Of a stretch of 64,000 bases of DNA, positions 26,123 through 37,220 are shown piece after piece. A program made the translations under genes and the position numbers. The notes beneath the pieces are model-generated. The model was given only the letters and a program-made list of their open reading frames with translations. It made no database searches and had not been told where the DNA came from. The first letter of the stretch is position 1; each line of letters begins with the position of its first letter. The stretch is taken from NCBI RefSeq assembly GCF_008180865.1, contig NZ_VTEX01000002.1, forward strand, positions 620,001 through 684,000, written 5' to 3'. The stretch is from Rossellomorea aquimaris (GTDB taxonomy: Bacteria; Bacillota; Bacilli; Bacillales; Bacillaceae_B).

Positions 26123-27349
26123 CTATTGATCATCATTTAAGCTTGAAAGAAACGATTTGTTTCGTAATCCCGCACGGCGGATATAGGCTTCCACTTTAAT
26201 ATCCACCTTTAATTCCGGAAAGTACACCTCGTTCCACATCGGTTTAAGCTTCTTCCACTCACCGGGACTGGAACGCCGGATGGCTTCGCCAAACCCAAAG
26301 ATATCCGCTTTATTTGTTTGAGCCTGTTCAATCGCTTTTTTTATTTCTTTTTTAACCTCTTTCTCCAGCTCTTCTTCCATCTTTGAAATAACCTTTACAT
26401 CTGTGATATCTACAGGTACATTCATTTCCCCTATACTTCCTTCCGCACGTGTATGAATAGAGATATGGGGCTTTCCATTCTTCACTTTCGCAGATACGGT
26501 TGTTTTTTGACGGACTGTTTGATAGGCGATGGCTTCCTTTTTTCTTTCCCAATCAATGTTAATGTCTGTTCCCTGGATTTCATCTCTGATCCATACGGTT
26601 CCTCTTGCCGCTTTCCCATGATACCAATCCACTAATTTCCCTTCTTTTATGATGCCGATTCCACTTGCTTCAAGGGCAGATTCAGGCTCACTTTCTTGAA
26701 TGTTTTCTAACTGGCTCGCATGCTTGGGATTTCCCACAAGGCGAAATCCTGAAACCACGGTTGCTTCATCAGGGGATTGCAGCCCTTTCATCACGTCTTG
26801 GATCGACGTCTTTATAGTCTCTCCCAATACCTTTTGAGAGAATTCCAACGTTTTCAGCACCTTATTCGCTGGAATTTTATCAACGGGTGTTAATGTTTTC
26901 ACGAGGTCTTCTGCAGATGATTGATTGGCAATCACCATGGTTGTCGTGATTCTAAATTCATGATCTCGATCGACTGCATCGATTAATGTAGCTACACCTT
27001 CTTCTCTTGCAAGGTTCTCCCCAACCACCACCAGGTTGGTATGGGCATAATATAATCTTCTGGAAATTTTGCTTGAAGCACGCCTGCTTGCTTCTACTAA
27101 ATTATTTCCAGTTGCCGAATAGATGGTAACAGGTGGGCTTTGAGTCCCGCCACCTCCCCCACGCATGCCTCCAGCCACGTTCCCGGGATTAATAATTTGA
27201 AGGGTGATGGCATATTTTCCGTCTTCCGTCTTATCTACTCCCAGGGCTGCCACGATAGCAAGATCGGTTAGCTCTTTTTTGCTCCAACATCCGGAAAGCA
27301 AGACGGTCATTGTCACCCATACTATAAGGAAGATCAACTTATGCTTCAT
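26123..27349 (-). CDS. Spore germinant receptor subunit C (Ger(x)C lipoprotein)
   Basis: A 408-residue Ger(x)C family lipoprotein. MKHKLIFLIVWVTMTVLL leads to the lipobox LLSGC, followed by WSKKELTDLAIVAALGVDKTEDG, the standard family opening. A glycine run (GGMRGGGGG) near residue 70 is a low-complexity loop. The start at 27349 gives GAGGGTGG 5 bases upstream and overlaps the end of the A subunit gene by 11 bases, so translation is coupled. The protein is anchored to the outer face of the spore inner membrane and is needed for receptor function. Confidence 0.93.
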   Translation of the reverse strand: MKHKLIFLIVWVTMTVLLSGCWSKKELTDLAIVAALGVDKTEDGKYAITLQIINPGNVAGGMRGGGGGTQSPPVTIYSATGNNLVEASRRASSKISRRLYYAHTNLVVVGENLAREEGVATLIDAVDRDHEFRITTTMVIANQSSAEDLVKTLTPVDKIPANKVLKTLEFSQKVLGETIKTSIQDVMKGLQSPDEATVVSGFRLVGNPKHASQLENIQESEPESALEASGIGIIKEGKLVDWYHGKAARGTVWIRDEIQGTDINIDWERKKEAIAYQTVRQKTTVSAKVKNGKPHISIHTRAEGSIGEMNVPVDITDVKVISKMEEELEKEVKKEIKKAIEQAQTNKADIFGFGEAIRRSSPGEWKKLKPMWNEVYFPELKVDIKVEAYIRRAGLRNKSFLSSLNDDQ

Positions 27350-28961
27350 CGTTGCCACCCTCTTTAAAATCCCGATTGACCATTGCACGGGATGCAGGAG
27401 GCTCGGGACGCTGATTCTTCCCTTCCCGTACTGTATTGGCACTAATTAAGCGGGGTCTTTGTCTTAGTGACCACCATGGTAACCTTACAAATGTATCTCC
27501 ATTGTTCACAGGTATAAAGGGAGCAAAAGGGGCCATATAAGGAACACCGAATGAACGTAAGCTGCATAGATGGACGACAATCATCAAGAGGATCAAAATA
27601 ATTCCGTAGAAGCCGAATGTGGCCGCACCAACCATAAACAAAAACCGGATTAAACGAGCTGAAATGGCCATGTCAAAAGAAGGTGTCGCAAAACTGGCAA
27701 TCGCTGTGATCGATACAATGATGACCATGGCAGGTGACACAATACTCGCCTGAACGGCTGCTTGTCCAATAACAAGTGCACCGACAATGGATACAGCCGA
27801 ACCAATCGCTTTCGGCAGTCGAATTCCTGCTTCCCGTAGGATTTCAAATGTTATTTCCATCAGAAGAGCTTCCACGAATGCAGGGAAAGGAACGGCTTCC
27901 CTCTGTGCTGCAATGGCGACAATGAGCGTTGTCGGCACCATTTCCTGGTGAAAGGTGGTGACAGCGACAAAGGTAGCAGGTGCAATCAGCGAAATCATGA
28001 ACATCAAAACGCGTAAAAGCCGAATCGATGTCGCTATATCGAAACGGGCGTAATAATCCTCAGCCGATTGGAAAAATTGTATAAACACAGCTGGTGCAAT
28101 CAGTACAAAAGGGGTACCATCGACAAAAATGGCAATTCGTCCTTCAATCAGATTCCCTGCCACAACATCCGGTCTTTCAGTGTTGAAAATAGTGGGAAAG
28201 GGAGACAGTGTTTGATCCTCGATCAGTTGCTCGATATAGCCTGATTCCAAAATACTATCAATGTCGATCTTATTAATTCGCTGACGAACTTCTTCAATGA
28301 CCTTTTCATTGGCAATGCCATGTATATACATAAGCGTCACATCGGTTTTGGTTACACGGCCAACCTTCAAAGACTCCATCCATAAATCAGGGGTCTTAAT
28401 GATGCGCCTTACCATGGCTGTGTTGGTATCAATCGACTCTGTAAACGCCCCTTTTGGACCACGGACCACCATTTGAGTGTTGGATTCCGAAATGGAGCGT
28501 TTCTCCCCGCCTCTCGTACACGCACTCAAAGCCTTTGAAATGCCATCTATCAGGATCAGGGTGTCACCTGCCATTAAAGATGAGAACAGGTCTTCCCAGG
28601 TATTGAGCGATAACACGTTCCCAACCGTCATCATGTCCTCAGAAATCCGTTCTAACGCATCATGCTCATTCAATTGTTCTTTATCATCATCTTTCATCAT
28701 GGTCTGCAATAAGAATTCCTGAATCGTTCGATTGTCTACTATTCCTTCGATATAAACAATTGCTGTTTTAATATCGGAATCTCTCCCCATTTTCAGATGA
28801 CGAACGACGAGGTCTGAACTGTTTCCTGTTTTCTTTCTAATGATGTCAAGATTGACTGACAACGAATCTTGTATATGTTCTGCCGAGTGATCAGCAGCAT
28901 GATTTTCAGCATTCGACTGGTGGTTCTTTTTTGGTTTTCGACCTTTAAAGAACGAAGGCAT
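27339..28961 (-). CDS. Spore germinant receptor subunit A (GerAA-type)
   Basis: A 540-residue GerA family protein. A charged N-terminal cytoplasmic region is followed by the conserved soluble domain (SDLVVRHLKMG, VVRGPKGAFTESIDTNTAMVRRIIKTPDL) and the ERPDVVAGNLIEGRIAIFVDGTPF block. A C-terminal membrane domain of five or six helices follows (APATFVAVTTFHQEMVPTTL, then PFPAFVEALLMEITFEILREAGIRLP). The ATG at 28961 has GGGGG 9 bases upstream. It is the first gene of the receptor operon A-C-B. Expression should be forespore-specific under sigma-G, but no clear sigma-G boxes were identified. Confidence 0.94.
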   Translation of the reverse strand: MPSFFKGRKPKKNHQSNAENHAADHSAEHIQDSLSVNLDIIRKKTGNSSDLVVRHLKMGRDSDIKTAIVYIEGIVDNRTIQEFLLQTMMKDDDKEQLNEHDALERISEDMMTVGNVLSLNTWEDLFSSLMAGDTLILIDGISKALSACTRGGEKRSISESNTQMVVRGPKGAFTESIDTNTAMVRRIIKTPDLWMESLKVGRVTKTDVTLMYIHGIANEKVIEEVRQRINKIDIDSILESGYIEQLIEDQTLSPFPTIFNTERPDVVAGNLIEGRIAIFVDGTPFVLIAPAVFIQFFQSAEDYYARFDIATSIRLLRVLMFMISLIAPATFVAVTTFHQEMVPTTLIVAIAAQREAVPFPAFVEALLMEITFEILREAGIRLPKAIGSAVSIVGALVIGQAAVQASIVSPAMVIIVSITAIASFATPSFDMAISARLIRFLFMVGAATFGFYGIILILLMIVVHLCSLRSFGVPYMAPFAPFIPVNNGDTFVRLPWWSLRQRPRLISANTVREGKNQRPEPPASRAMVNRDFKEGGNDEA

Positions 28962-29092
28962 AGATTCAGACCCCCTTCTTTTATTTTTTATTACTTTAAC
29001 CATATGAGGGGTTTTTATGTAATTATTAACAAACGCATGACTGAATGATACAAGTCCAAAGAGAAGAAACTAGTTGGAGGAGTGTGATCGGC

Positions 29093-29317
29093 ATGAAAAT
29101 CATGGGCATTGCCCTTTTAATGATGGGTTGTTTAATGGCTTTTTCTCTAAGTCTCGATATTCTCCAAGGGTTTGATGTTTCAGACGCATTGTATAATGCC
29201 GTACGTCCTTTTCGGGTAATGGAAATAACGGAAGTATTCGTCCTCTTTTTTCTTCTTTCGATTTTTCTGGTTGAAACTGCGTACGTATTAATAAAGAAGA
29301 GAAACGAAGACAAGTAA
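29093..29317 (+). CDS. Small two-helix membrane protein divergent from the ger operon
   Basis: A 74-residue protein with two predicted membrane helices (about 2-22 and 44-64) and a short charged tail (KKRNEDK). GGAGGAG lies about 10 bases before the ATG at 29093; a longer frame begins at 29045 without a ribosome binding site. It is divergent from the gerA-type operon and ends at a bidirectional terminator. No family was recognised. A germination or spore-envelope role is possible only from position. Confidence 0.6.
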   Translation: MKIMGIALLMMGCLMAFSLSLDILQGFDVSDALYNAVRPFRVMEITEVFVLFFLLSIFLVETAYVLIKKRNEDK

Positions 29318-29334
29318 GTATACTTAAGCAAAAA

Positions 29335-29362
29335 AGAGATGAGCCTCAATTAGCCCATCTCT
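29335..29362. terminator. Bidirectional terminator
   Basis: AGAGATG and CATCTCT with additional GC pairs, flanked by A and T runs, between convergent ends at 29317 and 29372. Confidence 0.8.
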
Positions 29363-29371
29363 TCTTTCTTT

Positions 29372-31954
29372 TTATATATTCTCTTGCTTCAAACCTTCAA
29401 TGATATTCTGCTTCTTGACCTTTCCGATTGAATAAAGCATGGCCGAGCTTACGATGATAAAAATCGCAGCGATGACAGATAGTATATCAATCCACGGCAG
29501 CTCGAATCCGTAATCGAAGGTCTCTCCAACAGATCTGTGGATCAGATACATGACACCGATACTGATCGGCAGTCCAAACAGCAAGGATTTGACGCCGTAA
29601 AAGATGCTTTCATAGTTGATCATTTTATTAAATCCTTTTGGCGTCATCCCAACGGATTTCAACATGGCGAATTCCCTTTTTCTCAAAGAAATGCTCGTTG
29701 AAATCGTATTGAAGATGTTCGCGATGGATATCAATGAAATCAGTGCGATGAACCCATACGTGAAGACTGACAGTAACAGGATGAGCTGTTCTTCCTGCTG
29801 TCTGTCTTGATAGACATTATATATATACAGATTCGATGGCACCACTTCTTCAAGGGCTTTCTGGGTTTCCATCGGGTCGGTACTGTTCATATATAACTGG
29901 CTCCGGACTTCCTTTTTCATCTCGTCATCCATCAAGGCATCCATCGTTTTCATCGGTACGATGACATCCAATCCGCCCATCATTGCGGTACGGATCCCCA
30001 TGGGCACTTGGTCTGTCATGGCCCCGATCGTAAACGATCCCAATGGTTTCGATTTCTCTGTATCATAGTTCGTGAAGATCAAATCGAGTACGTCCCCCGG
30101 TTCGGTTACGATCGATTTGGCCTCGATGAACTTGGTCGTCGTCGGATCGTGATAGGAAATCTGATCAATGACGATGGCTGTTGGCTTCCCGGGATCATTG
30201 AACATCTCGAGTTCTGCGCCTGCTTTTTTTGCAAAGTCTCTAAAGCTCTGTTCATCCAATCCATGTAAGTTCACATAGTATTGATAACGTCCATTATCAA
30301 GGGGAATATTATCCCGTTCGATCATGTCCTTCAATTCCTGAGGAAATTTGTCTTTGTCAATAAGGGCAGTCGGATTCAGACTTTTTTGGACGCTGTATGC
30401 TGTGATATTCTCCAGTTGAACCAAGTCTTCCAATTGTTCTGTATCCCCGGTATTGGCCGTTACGGAAATATCGAAATTCGTGCCTTCCTGGGACATGACT
30501 GCCGATTTCTTCAGGTTATCTGTAAAGAAAGACACCGATAAGAAGAGAACGATACTGATCACCAGGGAAAAAATCGTCGCATGGTAACGCCGTTTATTCC
30601 GTTTCAGATTTTTCAATCCGATTTCCGCCTCCAACCCGAACAGCTTCCGGACGAGCTTGGACGTTTTGACCGTCTTACCAGTCAATTTGACATCCTGCGT
30701 CTGGCGGATCGCATCGATTGCTGAAATCTTCGAGGCTTTTCGTGCAGGCATATACGTAGAAATGAAAATTGTCGCGCTTGAAATCAGACAGGAAACCAGG
30801 ACCGTTGACGGCGTGACGACAACCTGAAGTCTCTCCGAAATGCCCAATGCTCCGTCAATATAGGTATTGATAAACCAAAAGGTAGCTCCGATCCCCAACG
30901 CCCCTGCCAATAAACCAAGGGGGATGCTGATGATTCCGATGACCATCCCTTCGAAAAAGACGGAATTTCTCTTCTGTTTCTTCGTCGCCCCCACACTAGA
31001 AAGCATCCCTAAGTGTCTGGATCGTTCAGATACGCTGATGGCAAATGCATTATAAATAAGCGATACCGAACCGATGATGATGACGGCCATGATGATCCCA
31101 AGTAAGGAAAACAGGGTGAAGCGGAGATTGTCATTGTCCGTCACACCGTAGTAGCGCAGTAATTCATCATTGAAAGCTACTTTCCCAATCCCATTCTCTT
31201 TTGCCAGTTTCCCGGCATGCTCAAAGACGGAGGAGTTCACTTTGTCCAACACCACAATCGCATCCACCATATCCGACTTATTCAAGGAACCCTTATCGAT
31301 ATAGCCGAGCACTGTATAACCTGGAGACCATGCCGGTTCCCATGATGGGGTTTCGATGATGCCCGTAACAGTGAAGGTCTCCATGGAGTTCACTTCAAGC
31401 CTCTCCTTAATACCTTCACCATCCCTTTGGAGCGAGTCATTCTGTCCCAATGGCTCGCTTTCCCCTTCCATCATCCGGCTCCCGATAGCCAGTTTGATCT
31501 GGTCCCCGATCTTGTACTGAACACCGGCATCATTCGCGATTTGCTCAGAAATGACCACTTCCTGTTCATCGGAAGGCAGGCGGCCTTTACTCAACTCGAT
31601 CGGAAACTGCTTAAAGCCTTCTTCATTATATTCTTTTATAAATAAGTAGGGCTTATCTTCCACTTTGGCCCCATCGAGCTTTGCATACCCCAATTCATTG
31701 GATAGGAGCAAGCTTCCCGTATCCTCGTCATTCGCTATTGCTTCAATTTGATCGGGGCTGACGTTTTGATATTGAACATGCCACTCGCCATTGTCGGCGA
31801 TCGATTGCCTTTTCATAATGTCCAGGAATGACACGCCGAGTGTCGCAACGGCCATGATCATCGACACCGAGATGATGACCCCGGTGATGGTTACAAGGGT
31901 TCTTCTTTTGTTTTCTTTCAGATGCCGTAACGTCAGTTTGTTGATGATATTCAC
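29372..31954 (-). CDS. ABC exporter permease with two FtsX domains (860 aa)
   Basis: An 860-residue permease. It has an N-terminal helix, a large extracytoplasmic domain (about 45-255), three helices (about 275-400) forming the first FtsX domain, a further helix near 465, a second large extracytoplasmic domain (about 490-720) and a final three-helix FtsX domain (about 740-855). FtsX permeases of this size act in mechanotransmission or antimicrobial-peptide resistance rather than simple export. The GTG start at 31954 overlaps the stop of the ATPase gene by four bases, with GAGGTG 8 bases upstream, so the two are coupled. With the adjacent two-component system this forms a probable envelope-stress or peptide-resistance module. 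Confidence 0.9.
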   Translation of the reverse strand: MNIINKLTLRHLKENKRRTLVTITGVIISVSMIMAVATLGVSFLDIMKRQSIADNGEWHVQYQNVSPDQIEAIANDEDTGSLLLSNELGYAKLDGAKVEDKPYLFIKEYNEEGFKQFPIELSKGRLPSDEQEVVISEQIANDAGVQYKIGDQIKLAIGSRMMEGESEPLGQNDSLQRDGEGIKERLEVNSMETFTVTGIIETPSWEPAWSPGYTVLGYIDKGSLNKSDMVDAIVVLDKVNSSVFEHAGKLAKENGIGKVAFNDELLRYYGVTDNDNLRFTLFSLLGIIMAVIIIGSVSLIYNAFAISVSERSRHLGMLSSVGATKKQKRNSVFFEGMVIGIISIPLGLLAGALGIGATFWFINTYIDGALGISERLQVVVTPSTVLVSCLISSATIFISTYMPARKASKISAIDAIRQTQDVKLTGKTVKTSKLVRKLFGLEAEIGLKNLKRNKRRYHATIFSLVISIVLFLSVSFFTDNLKKSAVMSQEGTNFDISVTANTGDTEQLEDLVQLENITAYSVQKSLNPTALIDKDKFPQELKDMIERDNIPLDNGRYQYYVNLHGLDEQSFRDFAKKAGAELEMFNDPGKPTAIVIDQISYHDPTTTKFIEAKSIVTEPGDVLDLIFTNYDTEKSKPLGSFTIGAMTDQVPMGIRTAMMGGLDVIVPMKTMDALMDDEMKKEVRSQLYMNSTDPMETQKALEEVVPSNLYIYNVYQDRQQEEQLILLLSVFTYGFIALISLISIANIFNTISTSISLRKREFAMLKSVGMTPKGFNKMINYESIFYGVKSLLFGLPISIGVMYLIHRSVGETFDYGFELPWIDILSVIAAIFIIVSSAMLYSIGKVKKQNIIEGLKQENI

Positions 31955-32634
31955 GGACGGATCACCTCATCCTTAGCGATCTTTCCATCTGCGATCTCGA
32001 TCACACGATCTGCCTGCAGTGCAATCCGCTCATCATGAGTGATGATGATCAAGGTCTGGTTATAGGTTTTGTTGAACATTTTTAACAGTTCGATGATTTC
32101 CGTAGAGTTCTTGCTGTCAAGATTTCCTGTCGGCTCGTCAGCGAGAATGATGGCCGGATTACTGATCAGCGCTCTCCCGATGGATACACGCTGCTGCTGT
32201 CCGCCGGATAATTGGTTCGGCAGATGGTTCAGCCTTTCATGAAGGCCCAATCTCGATACTAGATCCGTCAACTGCTTTTTATCCACTTTATGCTGATCCA
32301 ATAACATGGGGAGGGTGATGTTCTCTTCCACCGTCAAAATAGGGATCAGATTGTAGAACTGATAGATCAACCCGATCTGCCTTCTTCTGAAAACAGCCAG
32401 CTGGGTTTCATCCAATTGATAAATATCGGTTTGATCGATTAGCACTTTCCCGCTTGTCGGACGGTCGACGCCTCCAAGCAGGTGAAGCAAAGTAGATTTC
32501 CCCGATCCAGAAGGACCGATGATCGCCACGAATTCCCCTTTTCTTACAGAGAATGAGACATCATCAAGTGCCTTGACCGCCGTTTCCCCTTTGCCATATA
32601 TCTTAGACAGATTTTCAATTTGTAAAATATTCAT
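31951..32634 (-). CDS. ABC transporter ATPase (MacB/LolD/BceA type)
   Basis: A 227-residue ATPase. Walker A is GPSGSGKST (about 40-48), the Q-loop region is IYQFYNLIP, the signature is [15 protein letters not shown], and Walker B is [13 protein letters not shown], followed by the H-loop IITHD. The TGNLDSKNS segment and length mark the LolD/MacB/BceA group. It energises the coupled 860-residue permease. GGAGG lies 6 bases before the ATG. It follows the sensor kinase after a 121-base gap that may hold a separate promoter. Confidence 0.95.
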   Translation of the reverse strand: MNILQIENLSKIYGKGETAVKALDDVSFSVRKGEFVAIIGPSGSGKSTLLHLLGGVDRPTSGKVLIDQTDIYQLDETQLAVFRRRQIGLIYQFYNLIPILTVEENITLPMLLDQHKVDKKQLTDLVSRLGLHERLNHLPNQLSGGQQQRVSIGRALISNPAIILADEPTGNLDSKNSTEIIELLKMFNKTYNQTLIIITHDERIALQADRVIEIADGKIAKDEVIRP

Positions 32635-32755
32635 TTGGTACCTCCATAATGTTGATGTAGACCCTAGTATATCTGTCCAATATGACTTTAAAGTGACTAT
32701 GAAAGTGACAATTTATTCACTTTAGGGGGTACGGGGAGCAAGAATAAACACCCTC

Positions 32756-33751
32756 CTATTTATAAAATTTAATCGAAAACACGGTACCATTTCCTTTTTC
32801 ACTTCGGACCTCAAGATCCCCCTGCTGACTGGTGATGATGCTGTAAGCCATCGCCAGACCGATTCCGACACTGTCGTCGCTTGCATTCTTGCCTTTGTAA
32901 AAACGCCTGAATATGTAGGGAAGATCTTCTTTTGGAATCCCGTGTCCATTATCCGCGATGGTGATTTCAGTGTAGAGCGGATTCTCCGAAAATGAAATAG
33001 AGATCACCCCTCCTTCTCCCGTGTGCTCCACAGCATTTTTCAGAATATTGATGAGGGCCTCGGCCGTCCAGCGAAGATCACCGGTAAACGTAACCGTTTC
33101 GTCCCCGCTCACGCTCAATGTCTGCTCTTTAATATCCATCGGAATCAAGACAGGTTGCACCGCACTCTGAATCAAATCCCGGACGACCACCTTGTCTTTC
33201 TTAAACGAAATGGTTCCCGCATCGATCTTGGATAATTTCAAAAGCGAAGAAACAAGCCACTCGATTCTCTCCAACTGCACCCGGATATGTTGAGTGAATT
33301 CGGCACGCTTGGACTCCTCCAATGTGCTGTCACTTAAGAGATCGGCCATCACCATCATCGAAGTCAAAGGTGTCTTCAACTGATGTGAGATGTCAGAAAG
33401 GGCGGTGGTCAAAGTGAGTTTGTCCTTCTCTAAAAATGAACGATGCTCAGACAGCATCAAGGTCACCTTATAGATGTCATTCTTTAATATGCTGAGCTCC
33501 CCTTCTTGGTTATCCCGGACATCAAGGCTGTCATCCCCGCTGCTGATCTTCCTCAAGTAACCCGAAAGCTTTTCAATTTCCCGGTACCGCCACCTTGTAA
33601 AGATTAAGCTGCATCCTGCTAGCAAACCGGATGTGACCAGCACAAACAACGCAACCCGAATCGAAAAAAGAAAACCTGCCAATATGAATGCCGCAAGACT
33701 GATGGATAAAAGACTGATGAAAAACCATTGAACTTCCCAATTCCGCCACAT
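32756..33751 (-). CDS. Intramembrane-sensing histidine kinase
   Basis: A 331-residue sensor kinase. Two membrane helices (about 8-29 and 31-52) are joined by almost no extracytoplasmic loop, so it cannot sense by an outer domain. A HAMP-like linker follows (EIEKLSGYLRKIS). The phosphoacceptor motif is ISHQLKTPLTSM with His123, and the ATPase has NILKNAVEHT (N box), ADNGHGIP (G1), YKGKNASDDSVGIGLAM (F/G2 boxes). Kinases of this layout (BceS-like) are activated by their partner ABC transporter. It starts one base after the regulator's stop. Confidence 0.93.
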   Translation of the reverse strand: MWRNWEVQWFFISLLSISLAAFILAGFLFSIRVALFVLVTSGLLAGCSLIFTRWRYREIEKLSGYLRKISSGDDSLDVRDNQEGELSILKNDIYKVTLMLSEHRSFLEKDKLTLTTALSDISHQLKTPLTSMMVMADLLSDSTLEESKRAEFTQHIRVQLERIEWLVSSLLKLSKIDAGTISFKKDKVVVRDLIQSAVQPVLIPMDIKEQTLSVSGDETVTFTGDLRWTAEALINILKNAVEHTGEGGVISISFSENPLYTEITIADNGHGIPKEDLPYIFRRFYKGKNASDDSVGIGLAMAYSIITSQQGDLEVRSEKGNGTVFSIKFYK

Positions 33752-33752
33752 A

Positions 33753-34439
33753 TCAATCGCCTGCCTTATATCCCATACCGCGGACGGTCTTGATGATCGT
33801 TGGCCGCTGTGGTTGGTCCTCCAGCTTTTCCCGCAGCCTCTTGATATAAACGGTCAGCGTGTTGTCATTGACAAAATCACCGGCCACGTCCCAGATCCGA
33901 TCAAGAAGCTGGGCCCTCGTCAGCACCTGTCCGACGTGATTGGCAAAGATGAGGAGAAGCCGGTATTCCAAAGCGGTCAATACTACCTCGTCACCATTCT
34001 TATACACTTTGCCCTCTAACGTATTAATACGGATATCCTCAATATCGAGCCACACGTTTGCCTGTGCCGGTTGTTTATGATATCTCCGGAGCACCGACCT
34101 GATACGGGATAGCAGCTCACGGACCCGGAACGGCTTCGTGATATAATCATCCGCACCCATATCCAGCCCCATCACAACGTTCACTTCGTCATCCAGCGCT
34201 GTCAAAAAGATCACCGGCTTATCGTCCCGCTTCTTCACCATCTCACACAAATCATAGCCGCTCCCATCAGGTAGCGACAAATCAAACAAACATAAATCGA
34301 TTTCCTCTAACCGACCATGAATCATCGCTTTTGCAGACTCAGCATCATAACAAAGAATCGTCTCATATTCCTCCTGACGCAACGAATACTCCAACCCGGC
34401 CCCAATCGTCCGATCATCCTCTACCAACAATACTTTCAT
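33753..34439 (-). CDS. OmpR-family response regulator
   Basis: A 228-residue regulator. The receiver has Asp8-Asp9, phospho-Asp53 (LFDLSLPDG), Thr (FLTALDD) and Lys in YITKPF. The C-terminal winged helix (about 130-225) shows LTALEYRLLLIFANHVG and NTLTVYIKRLREKLED, then IKTVRGMGYK. The ATG at 34439 was preferred to one six bases upstream because AGGGTG then lies 7 bases away. It probably activates the ABC exporter operon below it. A 37-codon ORF ends 11 bases upstream. Confidence 0.93.
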   Translation of the reverse strand: MKVLLVEDDRTIGAGLEYSLRQEEYETILCYDAESAKAMIHGRLEEIDLCLFDLSLPDGSGYDLCEMVKKRDDKPVIFLTALDDEVNVVMGLDMGADDYITKPFRVRELLSRIRSVLRRYHKQPAQANVWLDIEDIRINTLEGKVYKNGDEVVLTALEYRLLLIFANHVGQVLTRAQLLDRIWDVAGDFVNDNTLTVYIKRLREKLEDQPQRPTIIKTVRGMGYKAGD

Positions 34440-34450
34440 ATACATACACC

Positions 34451-34564
34451 CTAACCGTCATTCATTTTATCAACATATTTTATCACGGAAGCAGAATCAA
34501 TGGACAGGTTCCGACCAGCCGCCCCTTCACCTAAGAAGACATATTCGGAATCTGTTTCATTCAT
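34451..34564 (-). CDS. Small ORF (37 aa) coupled to the response regulator
   Basis: An ATG at 34564 preceded by GAGGGGG at 6 bases opens a 37-codon frame (MNETDSEYVFLGEGAAG... ending DKMNDG) that stops with TAG at 34451, 11 bases before the regulator start. The peptide is acidic, not hydrophobic, and has no signal sequence. The strong ribosome binding site and tight spacing support translation. It may be a small regulatory protein for the two-component system or a leader whose translation feeds the regulator gene. No family was recognised. Confidence 0.55.
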   Translation of the reverse strand: MNETDSEYVFLGEGAAGRNLSIDSASVIKYVDKMNDG

Positions 34565-34653
34565 GTTATTCCCCCTCGACTTACTCTTATTCTATAAGAA
34601 GCCTTCTACTTGATACATTTTCCATAAAAATCCGTCGATTGAACACTTCTCAC

Positions 34654-34701
34654 TTTGAATCAGACTCATCGTCCACTATAATATAAGTAAGAATTATCAT
34701 A
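34654..34701 (+). promoter_or_regulatory. Candidate katG promoter with PerR-like box
   Basis: TTTGAA (34654-34659) lies 17 bases from a perfect TATAAT (34677-34682). Just downstream, 34687-34701 contains a half-conserved PerR/Fur-type box: the right arm ATTATCA matches 6 of 7, the left arm is weak. By analogy with the clear PerR box at ahpC, PerR control of katG is plausible but only weakly supported here. Confidence 0.4.
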
Positions 34702-34778
34702 ATAATCTAACTCTTCACCTCTAGCAAATGGTAATGGTTTATTCAAGCCAGTGTCACATATCTGAAAGGAGAATGTAA

Positions 34779-36995
<2,217 letters not shown>

Positions 36996-37000
36996 AGTGA

Positions 37001-37034
37001 ACACGCCTTTTCCCTGTTGGGATGAGGCGTGTTT
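37001..37034 (+). terminator. Terminator of katG
   Basis: AACACGCCT (37001-37009) and AGGCGTGTT (37026-37034) followed by TTTT. A closely similar hairpin follows the next gene at about 38.1 kb. Confidence 0.92.
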
Positions 37035-37154
37035 TTTGATGTGACGGGTGTAAAGGTTTTTCGAATAAAAACACTTTTCATGAACACCATCTTTTTTTTC
37101 TATCAACGGATTTAAAACTCATACTATTAAATAGCAAATCTGATAGACTGTCAG

Positions 37155-37178
37155 TATAGGTATTTTTATACACCTATA
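37155..37178. promoter_or_regulatory. Palindrome upstream of the GAF-STAS gene
   Basis: Perfect arms TATAGGT (37155-37161) and ACCTATA (37172-37178) with a 10-base AT centre, about 45 bases before the ATG at 37221. It could be an operator; no regulator was assigned. Confidence 0.35.
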
Positions 37179-37220
37179 TCTATAGCTGTATGAAATCAGC
37201 AAGGGAAGTAGGTGACAAAA

